This document shows positions 58,418 through 64,000 of a stretch of DNA of 64,000 nt, piece by piece. The DNA is from Massilia eburnea (lineage in GTDB: Bacteria; Pseudomonadota; Gammaproteobacteria; Burkholderiales; Burkholderiaceae_D), in contig NZ_WNKX01000011.1 of assembly GCF_009720745.1 (NCBI RefSeq), forward strand, positions 100,892 to 164,891, read 5' to 3'. Position 1 is the first letter of the stretch. Every line of letters starts with the position of its first letter. A program made the position numbers and the translations under genes. The notes under the pieces are model-generated. The model was given only the letters and a program-made list of their open reading frames with translations. It was not told the DNA's origin and did not search any database.

Positions 58418-59782
58418 TTACTTCAGCTCCACTTCTTCCAGATAATCCGGGACACGGCAAGGCCAGGCCAGCTGCTCCGCAATGCGCCGGCGCAGCGCGT
58501 CCGCCGCCGCCGGCTCGCCGTGGGTAATGAAAACCTGGCGCGGCGTGGCCGAAGAATGCGACAGCCAGCCCAGGAGTTCGTCCGCATCGGCATGCGCGGA
58601 AAGGTTGGCAATCATCGCCACGCGCGCCCGCACAGGTACGTACTCGCCATGGATCTTGATCGAGGTTTCTCCCGCCATCATGCGCGCACCCCGCGTGCCG
58701 GCGGCCTGGAAGCCGGCAAACAGGATGGTGTTGCGCGGGTCGCCGGCGAAGGCTTTCAGGTGGTGCAGCACGCGCCCGCCGGTCGCCATGCCGCTGGCGG
58801 CGATGATCACCATCGGAGCCTGGCGCCGGTTCAGCGCCATCGATTCCTCCACGCTGTTGACGATGTGGGCAACATGGCCCAGTGCATGGCAGGCTGCTTC
58901 GTCCAGCCGGTGCTGGGCGCGATGCTTGATGTACAGGCGCGTGGCGTCCACCGCCATCGGGCTGTTCAGGTAGACCGGCAACGCGAGCGGAATCGCGCCG
59001 GCCTGTTTCAGCTTCCAGATCTCGTACAGCAGTTCCTGCGCGCGGCCCACGGCAAAGGAAGGAATCACGGTCACGCCGCCGCGCGCAGCAGTCTTGCTGA
59101 TAATGTCCGCCAGCACGCCGCTCGGATCGGACGGATCGTGGCGGCGGTCGCCGTAAGTTGATTCCAGCACCAGGTAATCGCACTTGCCCAGGACCGTCGG
59201 CGGCCGCATGATCGGGTCGTTGGGCCGGCCGACGTCGCCGGAAAACATGATGCTGCGGCCATTGCAGCGCAGCGCAACCGAGGCGGCGCCGAGGATATGG
59301 CCGGCCAGCTGGAAGCGCGCCGTCATGCCTGGCGCCGGCGCGAATTCCTGCCCCACCGGCACAACCTCCAGGTATTCCAGCGCGCGCAGCGCATCGGCTT
59401 CCGAATACAGGGGCAAGGCCGGCTTGTGCTTGGAGAAGTTGTGGCGGTTTGCATACAGCGCCTCTTCCTCCAGCAAGCGGCCGCTGTCCGGCAACAGTAC
59501 CTGGCACAGGTCGCGCGTCGCCTCGGTGCAGTACACTTTGCCGCGGAAACCGGCGCTGACCAGCACCGGCAAAAAGCCGCTGTGATCGAGGTGGGCGTGC
59601 GTCAGCACCACGCTGCGGAGGCTGTCCGGCGGCACCGGGAATGGGTCCCAATTACGCAGCCGAAGCTGCTTGAACCCCTGGAACAGGCCGCAATCAACCA
59701 GTACCCGCTCGTCACCCAAACGCAGCAGGTATTTGGAGCCTGTGACAGTGCCCGTGGCACCGAGAAATTTTAATGTGAGCAT
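58418..59782 (-). CDS. Beta-CASP metallo-beta-lactamase-fold ribonuclease
   Basis: 454 residues from the ATG at 59782 (MLTLKFLGATGTVTGS), with ~80 upstream codons rejected as shadow. Metal ligands appear in LTHAHLDHSGFLP near residue 55, AGHILGAASV, SGDVGRPNDP and the C-terminal SAHADADELLGW; the beta-CASP part has ESTYGDRRH, SFAVGRAQELLYEIW and SGMATGGRVLHHL. The architecture is that of prokaryotic CPSF73/RNase J-like KH-less nucleases that trim RNA. The gene is divergent from the amino acid permease. Confidence 0.95.
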   Translation of the reverse strand: MLTLKFLGATGTVTGSKYLLRLGDERVLVDCGLFQGFKQLRLRNWDPFPVPPDSLRSVVLTHAHLDHSGFLPVLVSAGFRGKVYCTEATRDLCQVLLPDSGRLLEEEALYANRHNFSKHKPALPLYSEADALRALEYLEVVPVGQEFAPAPGMTARFQLAGHILGAASVALRCNGRSIMFSGDVGRPNDPIMRPPTVLGKCDYLVLESTYGDRRHDPSDPSGVLADIISKTAARGGVTVIPSFAVGRAQELLYEIWKLKQAGAIPLALPVYLNSPMAVDATRLYIKHRAQHRLDEAACHALGHVAHIVNSVEESMALNRRQAPMVIIAASGMATGGRVLHHLKAFAGDPRNTILFAGFQAAGTRGARMMAGETSIKIHGEYVPVRARVAMIANLSAHADADELLGWLSHSSATPRQVFITHGEPAAADALRRRIAEQLAWPCRVPDYLEEVELK

Positions 59783-59930
59783 ATTTGCAGCATATCCAAG
59801 CCCACGGACAAATTGTTTGATCCAGGTCAAAGAGCAGCGCCGCAAAATGCGGCAGTGCGAAAATGACATTGTTGCCTTGCAAGGATGTAGAATCAGGGCC
59901 TTTATCCAATTCGACAGCAGGACGCCATAC

Positions 59931-61277
59931 ATGACAGAACTGAAACGGGGCCTGAAAAGCCGCCATATCCAGCTGATTGCGCTGGGCGGCGCCATTGGCA
60001 CGGGCCTTTTCCTGGGCATTGCGCAAACGATCAAGATGGCCGGCCCGTCGGTGCTGCTCGGCTATGCGCTGGCCGGTTTTATCGCCTTCCTCATCATGCG
60101 CCAGCTGGGCGAGATGGTGGTCGACGAACCGGTGGCCGGCTCCTTCAGCTACTTCGCCGACAAATACTGCGGCCACATGGCCGGCTTCATGTCGGGCTGG
60201 AACTACTGGGTGCTGTATGTGCTGGTCAGCATGGCCGAATTGACGGCGGTCGGCATCTATGTGCAGTACTGGTGGCCGGGCGTGCCGACCTGGGTCAGCG
60301 CCCTCGCCTTCTTCATGGTGATCAACGCCATCAGCCTGGCCAATGTGCGCGCCTTCGGCGAAATGGAATTCTGGTTCGCCATCATTAAAGTGGTGGCGGT
60401 GGTCGGCATGATCCTCTACGGCGGCTACCTGCTTGCCTCCGGCAATGCCGGGCCGGAAGCGACCGTGGCCAACCTGTGGTCGCACGGCGGCTTCTTCCCG
60501 AACGGCGTATCGGGGCTGGTGATGGCGATGGCCGTCATCATGTTCTCCTACGGTGGACTGGAACTGGTGGGCATTACCGCGGCCGAAGCGAGCAATCCGT
60601 CCGAGACCATCCCCAAGGCCACCAACCAGGCCATCTACCGCATCCTGATCTTCTATGTCGGTGCGCTGGGCGTGCTGCTGTCGCTGTACCCGTGGGAGAA
60701 AGTGGTCACCGGCGGCAGCCCGTTCGTCATGATCTTCCACGCGCTGAACAGCAACTGGGTGGCCAATGCACTGAACGTGGTGGTGCTGACCGCCGCGCTG
60801 TCCGTGTACAACAGCGGCGTGTACTCCAACAGCCGCATGCTGTACGGCCTGGCCAGGCAAGGCAACGCACCGAAATCGCTGCTGAAGGTGAACCAGCGCG
60901 GCGTGCCGCTGGCGGCGCTGGGCGCCTCCGCCCTCGCCACCGGTATCTGCGTGGTGCTGAACTACTTCATGCCGGGGCAGGTGTTTGAACTGCTGATGGG
61001 CCTCGTAGTGTCCTCGCTGGTGATCAACTGGGGCATGATCAGCTGGATCCACCTGCGCTTCCGCGCGCAGAAGCGCGCCGACGGCCAGGAAACGGCATTC
61101 AAGAGCTGGGGCTACCCGCTGACCAACTACCTGTGCCTGGCCTTCCTGGCCGGCATCCTGGTGATCATGTTCATGACCGACGGCTTGCGCATTTCGGTCT
61201 ACCTGATTCCCGTGTGGCTGCTGGTGCTGTTCATCGGCTACCGCTTCCGTGGTGCAGCGGCGACGGCGGCGGCATGA
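59931..61277 (+). CDS. Amino acid permease, APC superfamily (AAT family)
   Basis: 448 residues with 12 membrane helices. The opening ELKRGLKSRHIQLIALGGAIGTGLFLG is the AAT-family signature; conserved EMVVDEPVAGSF near residue 64 and the GLELVGITAAEASNP segment near 215 follow. Close families are AroP/PheP, CycA, GabP and ProY; the specificity cannot be fixed by eye. TAGAAT at 59888-59893 is a possible -10. The ATG at 59931 is chosen because the residues before it are not membrane-like. Its stop overlaps the hydrolase start by ATGA. Confidence 0.95.
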   Translation: MTELKRGLKSRHIQLIALGGAIGTGLFLGIAQTIKMAGPSVLLGYALAGFIAFLIMRQLGEMVVDEPVAGSFSYFADKYCGHMAGFMSGWNYWVLYVLVSMAELTAVGIYVQYWWPGVPTWVSALAFFMVINAISLANVRAFGEMEFWFAIIKVVAVVGMILYGGYLLASGNAGPEATVANLWSHGGFFPNGVSGLVMAMAVIMFSYGGLELVGITAAEASNPSETIPKATNQAIYRILIFYVGALGVLLSLYPWEKVVTGGSPFVMIFHALNSNWVANALNVVVLTAALSVYNSGVYSNSRMLYGLARQGNAPKSLLKVNQRGVPLAALGASALATGICVVLNYFMPGQVFELLMGLVVSSLVINWGMISWIHLRFRAQKRADGQETAFKSWGYPLTNYLCLAFLAGILVIMFMTDGLRISVYLIPVWLLVLFIGYRFRGAAATAAA

Positions 61278-62125
61278 GCAAAGTCGCTTTAGTAACGATT
61301 CACGGCATGGGCGAGCAGCCGCTCGACTATGCCGACGATATGCGGCGCGCCCTGCAGCACAAGATGGGCGACGCCTTCGTCAACGTCGACGTGCACAGCG
61401 TGTACTACCAGCACCTGCTCAAGCCCAATGAGCAGGATGTTTGGAACCGCACGCGCGAACGGAGCAAGGTGCGCTACGAGCAGCTGCGCAAATTCATCCT
61501 GTTCGGCTTTGCCGATGCCGCCGGACTGGAAAACCGCAAGGAATACGACGGCTCCGTCTACGAACTGGCGCAGGAAGAAATTGCCCGCGCCCTGCTCGCC
61601 ATCCACGCCCAGCGCGGGCCGGACACACCGATCGTCATGCTGGCGCACTCGCTGGGCTGCCAGGTGATGTCCAGCTTCATTTACGACGCGCAGAAGCGCG
61701 CAGGCGGCGGCGCGGTAGCCGCCGGCATCTGGAAGCCTGGCCGCATGGCCGACAGCCTGACGGCGGAGCAGCGCAGCTTCCTGCAATGCACCACCTTGCG
61801 TTCGGTCGTCACGACCGGCTGCAACATCCCGGTCTTCGTCGCCGCCCACAAGCGGATGGACGTCAAGCCGATCACCAAGCCCACTCCCGGCTTCAGCTGG
61901 CTGAACCTGTACGACCCGGACGACGCGCTGGGCTGGCCGCTGCAGCCACTGGAGGGCGGCTACGAAACGCTGGTGGAAGACCGCGCCATCAACGCCGGCC
62001 AGGGCATCCTGGACTTCATGACCAAGAGCTGGAACCCGCTGTCCCACACCGCCTACTGGAGCGCCGCGCCCGTCATCGAACCCCTCGCCAGCCTCCTGGG
62101 TGAAAAAGGGGACGTACCCCTTTAA
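61274..62125 (+). CDS. Alpha/beta-hydrolase-fold protein, end encoded by a palindrome
   Basis: 283 residues. IHGMGEQPLDYADDMRRAL near the start and VMLAHSLGCQVMSSFIYD near residue 120 form the oxyanion region and serine nucleophile elbow (GHSLG-like) of a lipase/esterase fold. Further catalytic residues cannot be assigned firmly; DPDDALGWP near 215 and a late His are candidates. The last eight residues (EKGDVPL and the preceding Gly) and the stop are read from a perfect 29-base inverted repeat. It is coupled to the permease gene, which is an odd pairing. Confidence 0.78.
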   Translation: MSKVALVTIHGMGEQPLDYADDMRRALQHKMGDAFVNVDVHSVYYQHLLKPNEQDVWNRTRERSKVRYEQLRKFILFGFADAAGLENRKEYDGSVYELAQEEIARALLAIHAQRGPDTPIVMLAHSLGCQVMSSFIYDAQKRAGGGAVAAGIWKPGRMADSLTAEQRSFLQCTTLRSVVTTGCNIPVFVAAHKRMDVKPITKPTPGFSWLNLYDPDDALGWPLQPLEGGYETLVEDRAINAGQGILDFMTKSWNPLSHTAYWSAAPVIEPLASLLGEKGDVPL

Positions 62126-62165
62126 AGGTGAATCTACTTTAAAGGGGTACGTCCCCTTTTTCACC
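62099..62165. repeat. Perfect inverted repeat (29-base arms, 9-base loop)
   Basis: Arms at 62099-62127 and 62137-62165 are exact reverse complements: outer GGTGAAAAAGGGGACGTACC and continuing CCTTTAAAG; loop GTGAATCTA. It contains the stop codon of the hydrolase (62123-62125). With T runs after the right arm (CCCCTTTTT at 62153-62161) it may also terminate transcription of the permease-hydrolase unit, from either direction. Elements with this GGGGACGTACCCC core appear to recur in betaproteobacterial genomes (general recollection, not checked). Confidence 0.93.
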
Positions 62166-62179
62166 GCTGACTCCGGCTT

Positions 62180-62746
62180 TTATTTTGAGAGGGTGGCTGC
62201 GGCGGCCTGGCGCTGCTGCTCGATGCGGCGGATCTTTTCGGCGACGCGGGCCAGCTGCTCGCGCGGGAGGCCGGCTTCGCGGCCGCGCTCGAGGTCGGCC
62301 CGCAAGTTGATCAGTTCGGGGGTGGCGGCTTTCGCGTAGGCGGCGGCGAGGCGCTGTTTTTGCGCGAGCTGGTAGGCGGCGTAGGCCTCGTGGTCGGCCA
62401 GCATGCTGGCGTCGGGGTGCTGGCCTTCGCTGCTGCGCTGGATCGGCGGTGTGCGTTCGTCGCCGGATTCCCGCGCTTGCGCCATCGAGATCCAGGCCGG
62501 CGCACGCGCGTCAACCGGCGGGATGGGAACGCGGCGCAGGCCGTCGCCTTCGCTCGGCGCCGCAGCAGTGGCCGCGGCAAGGGCTGGCGCGGGAGCCGGT
62601 GCTGCGGGCGCTGGCGGCGGCGGTGGAGCGGCTGGCTCCCCTGCTTCCGGCGGCATGTCGCGGGTAATGGCGAAGTACCATTGGCCCGCAATCGCGGCGG
62701 CGATCACGGCGACGATGGCAATGGCGATGCGCGGTCCTCGTTTCAT
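62180..62746 (-). CDS. Membrane-anchored Pro/Ala-rich protein, function unknown
   Basis: 188 residues. One N-terminal membrane helix (about 6-28) after a basic start fixes an N-in topology. Then follows a stretch of ~40 residues of Pro and Ala, and a C-terminal charged helical region (about 115-185) likely to form a coiled coil (LARVAEKIRRIEQQRQ). Start overlaps the stop of the prolyl isomerase gene (ATGA), so the anchored protein may assist or tether that chaperone in the periplasm. I do not recognise the family. Confidence 0.72.
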   Translation of the reverse strand: MKRGPRIAIAIVAVIAAAIAGQWYFAITRDMPPEAGEPAAPPPPPAPAAPAPAPALAAATAAAPSEGDGLRRVPIPPVDARAPAWISMAQARESGDERTPPIQRSSEGQHPDASMLADHEAYAAYQLAQKQRLAAAYAKAATPELINLRADLERGREAGLPREQLARVAEKIRRIEQQRQAAAATLSK

Positions 62747-64000
62747 TGTGCCTCCAGGATGTCGATTCGCGCCGAGCGGCGCGCCTGTTCCTTCATTTCA
62801 CCCAGCTGCTGCGTGGCCTTCTGCAGTGCGATCATGCGGCAGGCCTGGTAGCGCACCGTTTCCGATCCCGGCGGGTGCACACCTTGCTCACGTTCCTCAA
62901 CCAGCACGATCTCCCAATATCCCGGTTCGTTCGGGCCGACCGGGGCGCGGATCGCGGCCGATGCCTTGCCCGGCTCCTGGCTGAAAGCGAGGCTGGCCAG
63001 CCAGTCCTTGCTGCCGTCGGCACTGATCCAGCCAAGGTCGCCGCCCCGGGCGGCGTCGGCGGCACGCGACATGCTGCGTGCGGTGGCGGCGAAGCTGGCG
63101 CCGCCCTGCAGGGCCTTTACCGCACGCTGCGCCTCAGCTTCGTCCGACAGGCGGATATGGCGGGCGCGCACTCTTTCCATGCGGGTGAACTGGTCCTGGT
63201 GCTGCTGGTAGTACTTCTCGATTTCTTCGGCACTGGTTTCCTGCGCCAGGCGATTCAGCACCGGGCTGCCTGCGTCAGTGTCCATGCCGACGCCATATTG
63301 CTGCTGCAGCGCCGCCAATTTCTCGCTGTCGGCAATGGCTTTGCGCAGGTCGGCCAGCGCTCCGGCGCCAAAGCGCTGGCTGGCCCAGTGCATGACGAAG
63401 GCGTTGCCCAGGATGTGGCGCGCTTGCCGGGTTGCGACGCCGGCGGCTTGCTGCGACAACGCCAGGCGGCCCTGTACGTTCTGGCGCCGGTATACGTCGA
63501 GCAGCGTAATACTCGCTGGCTTTGCGCCGGGAAGCTGGTAGCGCAAGACCTCCAGCTTGGCGGCTTGCGCCTGCTGCTCTTCGGACAGGGCAATCTCGAG
63601 CAGCATGGCGCCGGACCGGCTGAAAATGGCGTCCAGCCGGGGCTTCGGCATCGGCGCCTGCGCAATCACCAGGCTTTCCAGGCTGGCGCGGGGAAGCGCC
63701 TTGATGGCGGCTGCGATCTCTTTTCCATGCACTTCGTTCAATGCGGCGGCCAGGCGCTCTTCGACGACGACGTCAGGTGTATAGGCTACCGTCGCCTGCG
63801 CCCTTGGCGCGGCCGCACCTGCGCGCGCCGACAGCAGGCGCGCATCGATCAAGTCGTCCAGCACGGCGCGCCGCGTCAGCGATGGCTCGCTGGCGCGGCG
63901 TTGCAGCCACAGCGTATCGACGGTGGCGGCGTACAGCGGCGCGCCATCGATGCGGGCGGCCAGCGGTGCGGCGGCAGGCGCCGCAACCGCCGCCGCTGCG
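62743..64000 (-). CDS. Parvulin-type peptidyl-prolyl isomerase (5' part lies outside the window)
   Basis: The frame stays open from the stop at 62743 to the right edge, so the gene is longer than the 373 codons from the internal GTG at 63864; the extra reading adds PLAARIDGAPLYAATVDTLW, the usual start of a SurA/PpiD-like N-terminal domain. A helical chaperone region (to about 63195) precedes the parvulin domain with RARHIRLSDEAEAQRAVKAL, GASFAATARSMSRAADAARGGDLGW and a final GYWEIVLVEER. It would help outer-membrane or secreted proteins fold in the periplasm. It is coupled to the anchored Pro-rich protein. Confidence 0.88.
   Translation of the reverse strand, partial: AAAAVAAPAAAPLAARIDGAPLYAATVDTLWLQRRASEPSLTRRAVLDDLIDARLLSARAGAAAPRAQATVAYTPDVVVEERLAAALNEVHGKEIAAAIKALPRASLESLVIAQAPMPKPRLDAIFSRSGAMLLEIALSEEQQAQAAKLEVLRYQLPGAKPASITLLDVYRRQNVQGRLALSQQAAGVATRQARHILGNAFVMHWASQRFGAGALADLRKAIADSEKLAALQQQYGVGMDTDAGSPVLNRLAQETSAEEIEKYYQQHQDQFTRMERVRARHIRLSDEAEAQRAVKALQGGASFAATARSMSRAADAARGGDLGWISADGSKDWLASLAFSQEPGKASAAIRAPVGPNEPGYWEIVLVEEREQGVHPPGSETVRYQACRMIALQKATQQLGEMKEQARRSARIDILEAQ

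Noticed and set aside
1..64000. CRISPR array, prophage, transposase or toxin-antitoxin module
   Set aside because: No spaced direct repeats, phage structural genes, DDE/serine/tyrosine recombinase motifs or recognisable toxin-antitoxin pairs were found on either strand by reading.

Overview
The window reads as chromosomal DNA of a high-GC betaproteobacterium, most likely Oxalobacteraceae (Massilia/Duganella/Janthinobacterium type). This is inferred from overall protein character (fused FdsGB-type formate dehydrogenase, DUF3422, Cds6-type L,D-transpeptidase, many GGDEF/EAL proteins) and from two long palindromic repeats of a kind common in that family; no marker gene settles it. Coding density is very high, many neighbours overlap by 4 bases or share TGATG junctions, and no gap above 300 bases is gene-free. 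I saw no rRNA, CRISPR array, prophage or transposase.

Region 1 (1-10.3 kb): the start of an MFS transporter gene and a GntR/FCD regulator on the minus strand. Divergent from these is a tightly coupled ten-gene plus-strand operon for malonate use: a three-part TRAP transporter (DctP, DctQ, DctM families) followed by mdcA-C-D-E-G-B-H, a complete biotin-independent malonate decarboxylase with its prosthetic-group synthesis genes. Two divergent promoters share a -35 element, and a TGTATACA palindrome sits at the operon's predicted transcription start.

Region 2 (10.3-19.8 kb): trxC, an alpha/beta hydrolase, then a minus-strand operon fdsB (natural FdsG-FdsB fusion), fdsA, fdhD/fdsC and tupB-tupC-tupA. 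This is an NAD-linked, Cys-type formate dehydrogenase bundled with its sulfur-transfer chaperone and a tungstate-type ABC importer. A 102-base palindrome lies in the 3' end of fdhD and encodes its last ~40 residues.

Region 3 (19.8-29.7 kb): hydrolase, TetR regulator, a miniature flagellar rod-like protein, a phosphoribosyltransferase, a class I amidotransferase, a small cluster around a PhyH-type oxygenase, ybdK with a CPA2 antiporter, S-formylglutathione hydrolase, cheV with a candidate sigma-28 promoter, and tRNA-Gly(GCC) with its terminator.

Region 4 (29.7-46.2 kb): a CPA1 Na+/H+ antiporter coupled to a LytS/LytTR two-component pair, an SDR lacking the usual catalytic residues, LysR, an acyltransferase, a GAF-GGDEF cyclase, a Tat-type dienelactone hydrolase, a penicillin acylase, a GAF protein plus degenerate receiver facing a PAS-GGDEF-EAL-REC hybrid, a PNPOx-like protein and a GST.

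Region 5 (46.2-64 kb): a phytase-like lipoprotein with DUF3422, a degenerate aldose-epimerase-like protein, a TPR/L,D-transpeptidase/CPBP-protease operon, AMP nucleosidase, a solute-binding-like protein, quinone oxidoreductase, a thymidine/AMP phosphorylase-like enzyme, another GGDEF protein, a beta-CASP nuclease, an amino-acid permease coupled to a hydrolase whose stop codon lies in a second palindrome, and a parvulin-type prolyl isomerase running off the right edge.

Several genes have a -10 hexamer only 6-7 bases before the start codon and no Shine-Dalgarno sequence, suggesting leaderless transcripts.
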